This document shows positions 13,316 to 27,229 of a DNA stretch of 64,000 bases, piece by piece (positions within the stretch are counted from its first letter, which is position 1; every line of letters starts with the position of its first letter). The position numbers and the translations under genes are program-made. Below the pieces are notes generated by a model. The model made no database searches. It was not told the DNA's origin and saw nothing but the letters and a program-made list of their open reading frames with translations. The stretch is from contig JAQFVV010012394.1 of assembly GCA_028023455.1 (NCBI GenBank), forward strand, positions 19,362,353-19,426,352, in the 5' to 3' direction. The DNA comes from Epiperipatus broadwayi (taxonomy: Eukaryota > Onychophora > Udeonychophora > Euonychophora > Peripatidae).

Positions 13316-15217
13316 GTATATATATTAGTTACCAATGTGTTTGACTTATGCAAAGTTTACATAAAAACAAAGTATTAAAAGGCAAAACAATTTCCATTGC
13401 AAACTATTCTAAAACTGGTTATTTTTTCATAGTGATATATATGTAAATAATCCAGTCTACTTTTCTATTTTTTAATGGGATAATAAGATTGATGAAATAG
13501 GTGAATTATATCATTTAAAGCTTTCATCAAGTAAAATTATAGATTTTTATAATTGTCCTATTTTTCCTGTTTTTTTTTTAAATGGAATAATAAGATTGAT
13601 GTAATAGATATTATAAAAATTTAAAGCTTGGTAACTCATAAACTTTTACAATTCACCAAAAATTATTAAAAATAATATAGCAGTTATTAATAAAAATAGT
13701 ATTAAGGAGACTCACATTCAACTATAAGTTGGTAATTAAAGATTTTTAAGAAAGAAGTATGTAGTGATTCAATGTTAGCCAAAAAACAAAAATTAATGGA
13801 AAGATAAATTTAGAATTCATGAAGGTATTATTAGCTTCTAAAAAAAAAAAGAAAACATTTATTTAAATCCAATTAACTGCTTAATATAAATAAAATTCTA
13901 ATGCAGTATTCATATGAAAAAAAAATTGAACCTATTTATGACTGCAGATATTATTGTCAGCTATAATGTTCTTTGTAGGAGAAATGTATCTCTTACACTA
14001 TGTACAAAAATTTATTTCTAATCTTTTGTAATCTAAAAACACTATTATGTTCCTGATCTGGAGATGGGAATTTTTTGAGAATACTTAGTATTTTTTGATA
14101 TCCTTTTGAGAATTATTCCAGTCTATCAGTTATCGATTTTTGCTGGATCTTTCCAGCTCGTTTATGTTTTCAATTTTTGTAGCAGCATTAGTAATAATAG
14201 TTTAGGATTAAAACCCCTCTCATTTTTTGTTATTTTTAAATATTTTTGCTATATGCTTTTCTATGACCCAAATCTTTGTTTCATTTAGAATGCAAAATGT
14301 ACTTTCACACTCATAAAATAGATTAGACTAAATACATCAATTAAAAATTTTGTAAACTATAGTATTAAATTTATTTTATACTTTCAACTTTTTCATTTCT
14401 ATCATTTTCTTTATTTTAATAAATAATTATGCACATTTCAATTAATTTTCTTCTCTTTACTATAATGTTTTTTAATATTTTCCAAAATATCAAAGCATTT
14501 TTTTCTCAAACAAAACTTAAATGTTGGTATCATATACATGCACTCTGCAATAGTATATCCTCAGCTTAATTTCAGGCTCGAAGTCATCAGAAAAGTCTGT
14601 TCTATAGATTTGCATGCATATATTTCTTTTATTTTTCGAATTGCTTTTGTTTCTATCTATAATATGATCAGAGAATATAACAAAATAACAAATGGCCAGT
14701 TGAATTATATGATCAAAGTCATACAACCTTTTTTTTAAATATATATTTATAGAAGCTATAATTGTGGATGTGTAGTGAATTTGCCTTCCATTACTCTATT
14801 TTTAATTTTTCTGATATTTAATCTATATTAGAAATCTATTAATAGTATATAATGTTATACAATCATAAGCATGTTTATTATAATCAATTCTGTTTAAGGA
14901 TTGTCTGACTACTTGTGTAAGTGATAATAACTTAGGTCATTTAGTCTTGAATCACTCAACAGGTTATGGAAACTGATAATATTGACATTCAAAGAAATGT
15001 CTGTCTGTTCTTCTCATCAGAAGTTGTGGTCACAAATAGTGAAACTCAAAAAACATAACTCTTCTTATGCTTAGCATCTTTTTCTAAAAGGAAAATGAAG
15101 AGATTTGCAACAACAATAATGCAGTTTTATAACATAAACACTACAAAACGATATCTGATACTTCTCATGAGAAAAATGTTATTTTGTGGTAAAATTAAGA
15201 TTCCAAATTTTTTTTAT
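13316..15217. other. AT-rich stretch with faint minus-strand coding-like remains
   Basis: No gene supported. At 14517-14640 the minus strand reads FSDDFEPEIKLRIYYCR, which resembles the EIKxRIxxAR block after the RT domain of some LINEs; nothing adjacent confirms it. The rest is A/T-rich with short homopolymers. Confidence 0.35.
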
Positions 15218-15866
15218 TTTATTATTGTAAGCATTATTTACAATAAATAAATATAATATTTGTGTAAAAAAAATATAAATTGCAAAAAATGAAGAAATAA
15301 AATCACTTTCATTTAGAATAGGACTGATGTAGCTTTTAACTGAAAGCAGTTTGTAGGGCTTTTTTTAAATAATAAAATTATAATGTTATAAGAGAAAGTA
15401 AATATGATTTATTTATTATAAGCATTATTTACAATAAGTATTATAATATGTGTATAAAAAAGTTAGAAGAATATTAACTATAGAGAAAAAATTTGCTTAA
15501 GAATACAACTGATACTAACTGGAAGCAGTTTGTTGTTTTCTTTTAGGAAAAGAACAATAGATTATTACAATGAAATAAATTTGATTAGCCTTATTTACAA
15601 TAAGTATTATAATATTTGTATAAAAAAGTAACTATAGATTCCAAAAAAAAAATGGAGAAATAAAATTACTTTCATTTAGAAGATAAACCAATACAGCTTC
15701 TAATTGAGAGCAGTTGGTTGTTTTCTTTTAGGAAAAAACTAATCAGTTATTACAAGGAAATAAATTTGTTATTCATTTATTATAAGCATTATTTACAATA
15801 AGTATTATAATTGTATAAAAAGGTAGATAAAAAAAACATTGCAAAAAATGGAAAAATAAAATTACA
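15218..15866 (+). repeat. Tandem repeat, ~170-195-bp unit, about 3.5 copies
   Basis: The anchor AGCATTATTTACAATAA recurs near 15230, 15421, 15589 (slightly altered) and 15785, each time followed by a TATAATATTTGTATAAAAAAG-like stretch, then AAATGGAGAAATAAAATTAC and a GAAGCAGTTTGTTGTTTTC block. Unit length varies by indels. Copies differ at many positions, so the array is old. No coding potential. Confidence 0.75.
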
Positions 15867-16249
15867 TTTAGACTAAACAATGATATGAGATACTTCTATA
15901 TTTAAAAAAAAAGTGGCATGGAACTTCAACTATGCAAGTAAAATTTCAAACTAATTTGATTTGTGCAAAAGACTAACATCTGTTCAAGTTATAAAATTCT
16001 ATGAAATTAAAGCAAAACTTCTAGTGGCATCACGTACTGACAATCGACATTGAGAATTAATCTAGATAACATTTGAAAGTGATATAATGGAGGAAGAAAA
16101 AAACACTAGTTTATATGTCATCAAATTATCTCAAATTCTTTAAGTATTATATTTTTCCCCTCTTTAAATATTTATAGTTATTTTATTATTATTGTATAAT
16201 AAATTCCTTTTCTACTTTGATGTTCATTTTTGCACAAAGGCCAAACTCT

Positions 16250-17850
16250 CCATACAGTAGACAGCTTGTGTAAGTATAAAGAATGGTGATCATGTTATGT
16301 TCATTTTTTTACACATTCTTTGTAATTCCATTCTTTTATGCATATGCCAATCCAATTTCTATTTTTTCTTATTTCTCTAAATAAATTTTGCTTAGTTTTT
16401 CAATATATTTATTATCATCTCTATTTTCCATTTAGGCAGTTTAATACTTCTATGTTGCTGACCTAATTGTTTCAATCCGTTGTTTTTATTTTCCTTAAAA
16501 CTCACATTTTTGTTTTGCTTTTTTTTTTATATATATATTTAATGTTAAAGATTTGAATGCCTGTTATATTACAAATTGTTCAGTTATTGAAATTTTTATT
16601 CTGAGTTATCATTATTTTTATAAATCAGAAAATTAACTTTATAAATATTTAAAATATTTTATTCTCATTCCAAACTTTCCACAAATTGTATTCTACTTTG
16701 TTTTGGAAAATTCATTTTTATATTCTGCAAACACCATCTTATCAGTAGTAAATGTGATACTGTGACCATGATTTTCCTCTAATGCTAACTTCATCTTTAT
16801 TGATCATGATTTTCTTCCAATACTAACTTCATCTTTATCATTTAGCTTTAATATAGATAACTGTTAAGCAAAATAATGGTATTATAGTTCTAAGCCTTTT
16901 CATATTTATTATTTTTATAAGGAGATCATTTAAAGTTAAAAATATTCTCCATTTCATGCATAACTTTTCTTATAATTGTGTCTCTTTCCCATCTATATTT
17001 TCTCTTTCAAATACCAAATTAACCATGTTCATTTTGGTGATTTTTTTTCAAAATCAATCTGACTTTTCTATGTATCTCAACAATTATTCTTATTCTATTT
17101 TTATCTCTACTTTTTAAATTTTTAAATATTCCTCAATCAAACATACACAATCTATTTTTAAAAAACACACTTAAGATATCTTCTTTGTATGTGGAATTAG
17201 ATTGATTGTTCTAAAATCTTCACAATAAAAAAGAAAATTGCCTTTTATTATTGTGGCTTGTAAATTATAAAAAAGCATTTTCCAATTTTTTCAAATATAG
17301 AAAGGTCATTATTTGTTAATTATCAATCTTTATCTTAGGGATAATTTCCATTTTTTCAATATTATTGCACAACCTATTAGTATTTATTTATGTACCTGAC
17401 TTTCATTTTCACTTAATGTAGGTAAGGCTTGTTATCTCTGTCATAAAGTCCCATATTCTTTCTTTTTACCTAATAAAGCTACTTTATATACTAATATCAC
17501 AATTCTATAGTTCAATTACTTTATTTCTGTTAACCTTTTCATATCTCAGGGTTTTTTTTTTTTTTGTAATTTCTTATTTCTCAACATTTTTAAACTCTTG
17601 TCTAAACATACTTTTTAAAAACACTTACCTAGTTTCATCTGTTTTACAACTACTTGTTGTTTAGCTTCTCCCTTTTTTTGTTAATTACTTTCCATTGATT
17701 ATTTACTATTTTGTTGATTATCTCATTGATTGGTCACATCTTCATACTTTTATTCTTTTTATTATCCATTGTTTATATTTCAACTTTCTTAAATTTTCAT
17801 TAAAAAACTTATTTTAATTGACTATTTAGTCTTCTAAAAATACTTTCTTA
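16250..17850 (-). mobile_element. Faint LINE remains
   Basis: At about 17170-17230 the minus strand gives DFRTINLIPHTKKI, close to the DFRTISLISHASKI block of LINE reverse transcriptases. Downstream pieces (for instance ILKKNHQNE and repeated GRKS/EENH stretches near 16750-16830) are too decayed to place. A weak direct repeat of about 45 bp occurs at 16740-16830. No frame longer than 60 codons survives. Confidence 0.3.
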
Positions 17851-18534
17851 GTTATTATAAAATGAAAAGAGCATATCTTAATATGAAAATAAAGTAGTAA
17901 ATATCAGTGGCAAAAGGATCCTGAAGAGGTCGGTGTTTTTGGTTCATGAAAGAACTTATGATCATGCTTTTGTTCCAAAAATGTAATGGTAGTTTGTATT
18001 GAACAGTTATGATAGAAAATAGAAAATAAAACTTGGTTTATTAATAGAATAGTCTCAAATTTATGACCAAAATTTCAAATCCATAATTGCAATTTGGAGC
18101 ATATTCAAATAAATGTAAAATTATTTTCTATACTACATTTAATAGTCACATATATTGTTATTCAAACATTTTCTTTGAAAATAGTACTCTGTACTGAAAA
18201 TGCATTAACCTAATAAGTAATGTAAAATGTTCATTCTCTTCAAAAAGCATTTAATATTAAAGCACAAAATTAATTTTAATTTGTGTTAGTGCTTTTTTTG
18301 TGTCTTATATATAAATAAAATCAAAAACTAATATTGAATTATTTAATATATTTATATTTTTTTTAAAAAAACTTTGCTATAAGATTTTATTGCTTTCTCA
18401 GTATAACAAATATATCGTGAATATTTTCAGATCATTATAACATATTAGCTTTTTTTATTTAGTTAATTGCATTCATATAATAAAGAAAAATGTATGACTG
18501 TGTACTAGATATCTAAAATTAATTAATAATTGAT

Positions 18535-21095
18535 TGTTTATTTGAGAATGGAGAATATGAAATTGGCATGTTTAATTTAGAATGGAAAACATGAAATTGG
18601 CATAGCTTACTATATATTAATAAAAGTAGACTATTTATCTTTAAGCTATGAATAAATAGCACTTATATTAATAAAGGATTAAGAATAGAATGAATTCACT
18701 TACTGTTTAAGCATTTGATGTTTAAAAGTTTTTTCTTACTAACATCGGTGGACAACATCAATTATCCAAGGACAGAGACAAAAATCTTTTAGTAAATCTT
18801 GTTTTAAAATTAATAAATGTAAACATGAAATCGCCTTACTTGATATTTATGGTCTGATTCCAGAGACTAAAATAGTATTATTGTGCTTTGATTTTTTAAC
18901 ACTTTCTTAGAGCTATAATGCTATTTTTTTGTATTTGTGATCATTTGATAGCAAAATCTGGAACTAAAATATATTGACTTATTAATTTAAAAAATAAATA
19001 AATCTGAAGACCTCGGCATTTTATAGAGGTTTTTCTATTACAAATATGCTAATGAAATGCCTATAATGTTACTGATTGGTAATTTTTAATTATCTCCACA
19101 CTAGAGCCCTTTGCACCTCATTCTTTTATTAGATTTTGAAAATGAAAACATTTTCTGTACTTTGTGACATATTTGTGATTATTTTTCCAAAAATATTTAT
19201 TTAATATTTTTTGGGGGGAAATTAATGTATGTAGTTTGAAAAATATTTACTTTTAGAAGAAGATGAGAAATTAGTGACATTCATCTGCAACTTGTGATTG
19301 GCTAAAAAGTAATGCTTTCATCTTTACTGTGGCTGATTAATTTTGTAATTTTTTTAAAATTATAAGTCTAACTTTTAAATAGAATTTAATTAGCTTTAAG
19401 TAATCTCAGTAATAATTTGTTCAGACTTTGAAAACTAAATTAAAGTAAGACTAACAATTGTGGAAAATATCCAATAAGAAAAAACTTATTGGTATTAACT
19501 AATTTTATTATGTATTTTATTTTAATATTTTTTTTTTTTATATTTGCAAAATTGAAATTTGAATAATTTTTGTTTGTAAACATATTTCTAATGAATAATT
19601 CAAAATTTCTGAAAATATAATAAAGAATGAAGATAAATTTGATGAAGTAATAAAATAGTGAAAATTTAATTGACTGACATCAGGGGATTCTTAAAAAAAA
19701 ATTGGTGCAACAAAATGGCTAACAGGAGTAAAACACTCTCCTTCAAGCTATGAATAAATAACTATGCTAGTAAATGGATCAAGAATATAAGTTTACCCTT
19801 GCTAATATTGATGGAAAATCAGAGTAAACTTAATATTCTAGTCAAATGAAAACAAAGCATTAATAATTATCAAATTAATAATCAGTTATCCAACACTAAG
19901 ACCAAATCTCACTTTGAATAAATCTTAGTTTATTTTAACAGAAGTTAATAAATGTAAACCTGAAATTAACATAAATAATTAAGAAGAGTACACTGTTCAC
20001 TTTTAAACTATAAATAAATAATACTTATATTAATCAAAGAACCAAGAATAAATGAATCCATCTATTTTTTAAGTTTTTGATACTTATAAGCATGCGTTTG
20101 CTAACATAGGTGGAAAATCAGAGAACTTAATAATATATCAACCAGATGAAAACATGACATTAATAAATATTAAAATAATTATTAAACAATAAATATAAAC
20201 ATTAAATTGGCATTATTATGTATACATTAAGATATGCTAATTACATATTTATATTTATTAACTTCTATTTAATTATTAAAACAAAGTTTATTCCAAGGCA
20301 TTCTATTTCCATCCTTGGATAATTGATTATTAGTTTAATAATAATTAAAGCCATATTTTTATCTGGCTTATATATTAAGTTCACTCTGATATTCCAAACA
20401 ATATTAGCACGGGTAAGCTTATAAATATCAAAATCTTAAAGAATAGGCAGATTCATTTTATTCTCGACTCTTTATTAACCTCAGGAGTTATTTCTTCATA
20501 GCCTGAAGAGGTGTTTCCTTTCCAATTATATGTTAAACTGTGCTAATTTCATGTTTACATTTATTAATTTCTGTTTGACTACTAAAACAAGATTTGTTAA
20601 AAGTAAAATATTATTTCTGTCTTTGGATAATTGATGATTAATTTAATACTTATTAATGTCATGTTTTTATTTGATTTATATATAAAGTTCATGCCAATTT
20701 TCCATCTATATTAAAAGGGTGAACTTATAAACACCAAAAGCTTAAAGAATAGATAAATATATTTTATTCTTGAACTTTTGTTAATATAAGAGTATTATTT
20801 ATTCAAAGCCTAAGGGTAAATAGTTTACTCTTAATTCACATATACATTAAGTTTTACTAATTTTATGTTTACATTTATTAACTTAAGTTTTGTTCAAGAT
20901 TTATTCAAAGTGAGTTTCTATCTCCATCCTTGGATAATTGATTATTGGTTTAATAATTATTAACAGCATGTTTTCATTTGGTTAGTATATTAGGTTCATT
21001 CTGATTTTCTGCTAGTATTAGCAAGAGTGAGCTTGTAAATATCAAAAGCTTTTAGAATGAGATGGATTCATTCTATTCTTGATCCTTCATTAACA
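18535..21095. repeat. Cluster of ~280-bp repeat units in both orientations
   Basis: Units share the core AAGCTATGAATAAATA, TTAATAAAGGAT, GAATGAATTCA, GGTGGAAAATCAGA and AATCAGTTATCCAAGGA. They run forward at about 18540-18850, 19690-19960 and 19960-20230. They run reversed at about 20250-20500, 20500-20810 and 20810-21095. The switch at about 20235 makes the centre of a large palindrome. Unit ends have TAGCTTA/TAAGCTA-like inverted pieces. This looks like a MITE or foldback family that accumulated in place. No product is encoded. Confidence 0.75.
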
Positions 21096-21289
21096 TTCAG
21101 AATGTTATGTAAATGGAAAATTATATAAAACATGCATATAATAGTCTATATGTAGATATTCACAAATACATGTATGTGATTATCAAGAAAACATATATAT
21201 ATATATTGTGTAAACCTATATTAATGATAAATAATAATATAAAGTATAAAAAAACAATCATTACTTTTAATTTGTCAGTATTATGGTAA

Positions 21290-24200
21290 ATGTATCATTA
21301 TTTTCAATCATTATTGATGCATTGAAGATTTCTTCAAATTTAACTTAGTTTTTTCGATCCCTAGCCTCTCTTCTTCACATTAGACCAGCAATTTCATTTC
21401 ATTTATTTCACATGTGGTCTCTTTTTAGGTCTTTTGCAATCTCTTGGGACCCAGTTTAAGATTTCATCTGTTCATCTATTATCATCTCTTCTAGCAATAT
21501 TTTAAATTCAGCTCCATTTTAATCTTAATTTTTCAATGATGTCAGTAATATCTGTTTAATCTCTTACTCATGAATATCGGTTTCAATACTTTCTTGTTAC
21601 TTCTATCATACAGTCTTCATACTTCATTGAATAGTATAAAGTCTGTATTGCTCTTCTGTTAAGTATCCAAGTCTCAGAGCCATAAATAAGAACTGATAAA
21701 CACATTTATTAAAAACTTTTTCAAGCACAGGCACATTCCTTTTTAATATTATTTCTGCCAAAAGCACTCTATCCAATTTTAACTCTGATTAAGATATTTG
21801 CAGTTGTTAACTTTTTCTAATTAATCTTTGTCAATTTTTATTTTCTTCTGAGAAAATTCATAGAACTTTAATCTTTTTAGCATTTATCTTTAGTCTTACG
21901 TTTTTACTTTCACCTGTTAACTTTTGCATTATTTCCTGAGGCTCAAGCATTATTTTCAAAAAACAATCACATCTTCAAAATCTAGATGATTTAAATCATC
22001 TTCATTTATTTTTACTCTCTTAGCTTCCTCATTTTAATTCACTAAATATTTCTTGTAAAACTGCTGTAAAATGTTTTAGAGATTTGAAATCACCCTGCCC
22101 AATACCTTTCTCAATGTTAATCTTCATAGTATCATTGTGTAATCTAATCATTACTGGTATATTTTGATTAATATTCTTTAGAATATAGCATTATCCTGGA
22201 ATTATATTTTGATGATCCAATACTTTAATCACTGTAGAAATACTTTTAGAATCAAATGTTTTTTTGATAATTTACAAACCCAAAGCATAATGGCAGCCCA
22301 TATTCACTTATCCTTTCTCTAACTTCTCTCAATACTTGGATTTGATCCATTGTGCTAAAACTATTTTTAAATCCAGTTTGTTCTTTTGGTTACTTAAAAT
22401 ACAAAACTTGTTATAAATGAATTATAATTATTTTGGAAAAGTTTTGTATAGAATGGATACAAGACTGATAAGTATAATTTCTATCTTTATCACTTTCCTT
22501 AAATATCCATATTACTACTGCATTCTTCCAATCTTCTGATAAAACTTTTATCATTTAATTGTTTGATAAATAAGTTTGCCAATAATTTTTCTATTTCTTC
22601 ACCTGCTTCTTTTAAGATATCAATTATAATTCCATTATTTCAATGGAGCTTTTGCATGTCCCTTTTTCATTTAAAATGCATAGCAATTCAGAAGTGATAA
22701 TTGTAGGGCAGGAGTGTCCAACAAATCAATTGTGATGTCTATCGCAAAGCCATTTTTGGTCGATCATGAGGCCAATCTGGCAAGAGTTGTCGGGTAAAGA
22801 GTGAAACAAATTAAATCAAAATTTTTAAGTTTTTTTGTTATTTTTGTTTTTGTTTTAAATTTTTCTTTAATTTTAGATAGGTGAAGTCCACTAAGCCATA
22901 TCATTATTGAAAATAATATTTTTAATATTGATTTAATGTAGCTAATTTGAATTAATAAATATTGTTAATAATTACTCATGCTGTTTTAATTCCCCTGGAT
23001 ATGAGTTTTTTGGCCCATTAAATAATTGTTATTTTTTACTAGGTAGATGTATAAAAATAGTATGTATTTCACACCTCCCTCCACTTAGACTATGCCTACG
23101 ACAACAAGTCGATCGCAACACATTTATAAAATAAAAAATAGATCTTATGAACACAGAAGTTGGCCACCGCTGTTGTAGATACTTTGTTTTCTCTTTTTAT
23201 TGTTATATAATGCTTTATAGAATTCTTCTATATATTTTATGATATCATCTCTCTTTCTTAGTAATATTTACATCTTTTTTTGTTATTGCAGAAGTAAGTT
23301 TCTTTGCCAATCCCAAAATGTTGTGTACGAACACTTCTGAGATTTATTCTCTTCCATTCAGAGATTTATTCTCTTTCATATTTTTCCTTTCTAATTCACA
23401 ATTATATATTTTTATAATATTTTCCAAAATTCTAGATATTCACTTCTTCTTAATGAATTATTTTTATATAAATTTTTATATTCATTCTTTTCTTTATACA
23501 TTGTCTTGCCTCAATAGAAAATTCACCAGTAAATTGCTGCTTTTTTGTATCACCTGTCTTTGTTGTATCCTTAATAATATACTAGTTATGTTCATATTTA
23601 TGTCATTAAAGTTTGAAGCATCTTCCAAATCTGTTAATATTTTAAAATGTTTTGCGAATTCTAATTTAAATTCATTGGAATATTTCTGAAAGTTAGAAAT
23701 ATCAACTGTGTTATTCTTGGTAATATTTGTATCTAATTTTGCATTAACATCTCAGTAATCGATGATCACTTTAGTCAAAATATTCACTTTTGCTGTACCT
23801 TTTTCTATGCCCATTTCTGTGTAGCATTGGTCAAAATATAGGGTTTTATTTTCTGTAAATTCCACAAGTTTATGTCCTCTCATTTTCAAAATGACGATTT
23901 ACCCATAACACTTTCATCTTTTAATTGTTCACTAAAACTGTCTACGACAATTTTAAAATGTTTGGTTTACTCAAAAGCTTTTTGTATACCCATATAAAAA
24001 TCCTCTGCTTCATCATCATAATGAGAAACATATTGAGCATAAACCTGAATTATCTGCATTTGGTATCTTCCATTAGGTTGAATGACTAATCTTGTCACTT
24101 TGTCTGATACACCATTAATCTCCACAGTATTCTTCCATTTTTTTTTTATTTGTTACAAATCTCATTCCACTTGTGCTTCCAATATTTGTGTATTTATAAT

Positions 24201-24735
24201 AAAGAACATGCCCACTTTTGAAATCTTCATTTTCTAACTTCACAAAGTTCTACAATGTTCATTTAATATTAGCTCTTTTTTCCTGTAGCTTCCTTCACTT
24301 GAAACTGATTTCAGTTGTAAGTATCTAAAAAAGGTCATCATCAAATCGCAGACTGGCTCTGCAATTGGTATTTTTAGCATCCTTCACTTTTGACTGACAA
24401 CTGCTGTCTTGACAGTTGGCTTTATAACTCCCGGGAATAAGGATCAATCTTTAGTTTTGTCCATCATTATTGTGAATATTTATTTTTTAAAAAATTCATC
24501 AACCTTCTAGAAAACTCAACTGATATTTTCATTAAGAACTATTAGGCAACTGAGAAGAAAGATTATGGTGTTTCTTGATTTTAAACTCTAAAGTAAAAAG
24601 TCTATAAATTCACTGTGCTGGCTGATATGTATTCGTGAGCATCCTATCCATGTTAGCATACTATATGAATAATTATATAATAATAACAGCTGTAATGACA
24701 AGAATGTTTAGAGTGGCCATTAGGAATTTGCCTAC
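21290..24735 (-). mobile_element. RTE-clade LINE, copy 2, more decayed
   Basis: Collinear with copy 1 over its whole length: the 3' LRQNLYYSKYEE-type region near 21600, the RT palm at about 21960-22350, the fingers near 22590-22680, the endonuclease at about 23700-24330, and the 5' leader to 24735. It has more indels than copy 1 and no long frame. A complete hAT MITE interrupts it at 22709-23172. Same orientation as copy 1, about 14 kb apart. Confidence 0.78.
22709..23172 (+). mobile_element. 464-bp hAT-type MITE inside RTE copy 2
   Basis: The ends are CAGGAGTGTCCAAC and, reverse complemented from the right side, CAGCGGTGGCCAAC, matching the hAT pattern CAGNGGTGNCCAAC. The flanks TTGTAGGG (22701-22708) and TTGTAGAT (23173-23180) agree at six of eight bases, consistent with an aged 8-bp target duplication. 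The RTE copy 1 counterpart (around 5715-5730) reads TTGTAGGAGATAC without interruption. No transposase is encoded, so it depended on a hAT element elsewhere. Confidence 0.85.
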
Positions 24736-27229
24736 TTTAATTTCCTTAAGACCTCAAAGAGGATTTTTTTTTTTTTTTTTTAGTTCAACAGCAAATTTCT
24801 TTCTGTAGTCTTAAATCAATAATATATTTATTTCTGTATAATGTAAATAATAGAAGAGAAAAGAAATTTTAAAATTAGTTGTAATTTTAAAAAAAACCCA
24901 AATATCTAGATATTGCTACTATGTATAATTAATATAAACGTTTTCAGTAATATATATATAATATACTGAAGAGGACATCCAAATATTGGTGAAAACTTTT
25001 TTGTTTGTGTATGTTAAATATCATAATATTTATTGTTATGTAACATTTTTCAGTTTTTTTTAATTATGTCAAATTAATTTTTTTTCTGTAAAATCTTTCT
25101 TCAATTTATCAAGGAACTATATATTATCTGTCTTTATATTATTAAATTGTGACCTAATCTGTTTTTTTTCCAATGAATATACATGCATTTTTAATGTTTT
25201 CCCTAAATCTACTGAGTTAATACATACTTTTTTTGTTTAAATTCTCTGTTCATAATTAACCTGATCTCTTTAATATAATTTTTTTTATCAATTTTTTATT
25301 TTCCCTTTTTTTTTTTTACTATAATCTCCAATAATATGAAATTTTGTATTTTTTTCAATTGATTTACATAATTAAATAATCATCATGTGCATAAGTCAGA
25401 TATTTGGGAACAACTTTCAGCTAAACCACTGCCATCTAAATTATATGTGGGATATACTCATTTATATTTTCTTTTAAGACATGCTGCTTCAAAATCATTC
25501 ACAAAGTTGATTTAAAAAAAATTGTAGACTTCTAATGGAATTCCATAGGATTTTGATTTTCCCAATGGCTCATCCATCATTTTTTTGAATGCTGTATAAT
25601 AAATATTGCAATGAATCAAGATATTTTCGTAATCAAATATATAATACAAAATCAGTCATTGAGTGATATTATGTTTATAAAAAAAAATCTAACTGAATTG
25701 GATAGTAGTAATTGAAATGCTATTTTTGCAAAAAATAAATATTTACTAATATGTCATAACAATTATGGAATATTTTTGATAATTTGAAACAACGAATAAC
25801 TACAGTAAAATAACAAAATTGATATAATTTATTAACATCATACATTTATTACCTTTTTTTTTTTAAAAAATTACACTGGAAAATAGAATCTGTTTTGATA
25901 GTATTTGTGATATTGAGAGAATTCATCAATGCCTTGTTTTTTTTAATCGTTTTTTATTTATTGTGATTGTTTACTTTAATAAACAACTGTTATAAACTTC
26001 TATTAAAGACTTTACACACCGAATCCTATAATTATAATAGGGATCCATTTTTGGTTGTTTACCAAAAACATCACGATATTTTAAAGTTTTATTCTCAGGA
26101 AAATTTATTTACTATTCTTACTCATTTGCTAATGATCAACCATTATCTCTGAAATAGTTTGGTTATTCATCCTAATTTAGCAGAATTTTATTGATGCCTT
26201 TATGCCATGCTATTTTTTAATCTTTTGCTACTATCTTTTACTTTATCAGTTGGGGATGATTCACTTTATTATAATCACATTATTAAAATAAAGTTATGTT
26301 GAAAGCTTGATGCTTCAGTTGATGATTACTAAGTTATTGGTTTCATGTTTTAAATTTTTTTTCAGAATATAAAGATATGAAAAAATAGATATTATTCCTA
26401 ATTCATTACTCATTTACTGTACAAAAGGATAGAAGTTATAGTAATTTTCTTCATGCTACATTTCAAACCAGCGAAATAAAAGTATACTTAAATCAACTTG
26501 CACCACTTTCTGCTAATAGAATTTTAATTAATAAGTTTCTTATAAAATAAGCCAAGCTCTACAACATAGCATTGAAAGATGTATTCACACCAAGATTTGG
26601 AAAGTGCTAAAATTTCTTCCAAAAAAAAAATTTTGATCTAGTCCGATAATAAATTTCACTTATAAGTGATCTGGAAAAAACAATGGTTGATACGCTTTAA
26701 TGACCTATGTAATTTAAATTTTAAATTTATAATGATTTTTATGTTTAAAGATTAAGAATATAATAAATTTAGAGTGTAAGTTCAATTGCATTTTATTTAT
26801 ACTTTAAGAAAATTATTAAAAATACATAATTTTGACTGACAAAAATAAAGTCTTTTATTTAAGATTCCTTTTAATTTGATCATGAAATCTGACATCTTTT
26901 CCTCTGCACTAACATGTCAGTATCTACTTTTTCGTTTCATGTTGCAATATAAAGAATTGCAGTTAATGTAATTGCTCTCATACATAGGTGCTTCCTAAGA
27001 TTGATAATGTTTTTGTACAATAAATTTTATATTTGGGATATTTACTGCCGAGATATTTATAAAAATTTGTTATGCCAACTTCGTTATATTTATTTTTTAG
27101 TTCATTATTGCACTGGAGTCCAATTCCATCCATTTGTTATTTTTCATCAATATTTTCAATGTTAATTAAAAAAGTGAACTGAATAATAATTCATTTTTTA
27201 ACTGTTTGAAATCAGAAAATATTTATTCA
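24736..27229. other. AT-rich stretch, no gene supported
   Basis: A strong T-rich 3' splice-like site ends at about 25480 (TATTTTCTTTTAAG) and could start a 27-nt block reading HAASKSFT with a poor donor GTTGAT; its phase would fit between C2 and D, but I do not call it. The open frame at 25967-26152 shows no recognisable motif. T runs occur at 24760 and 25300. Confidence 0.4.
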
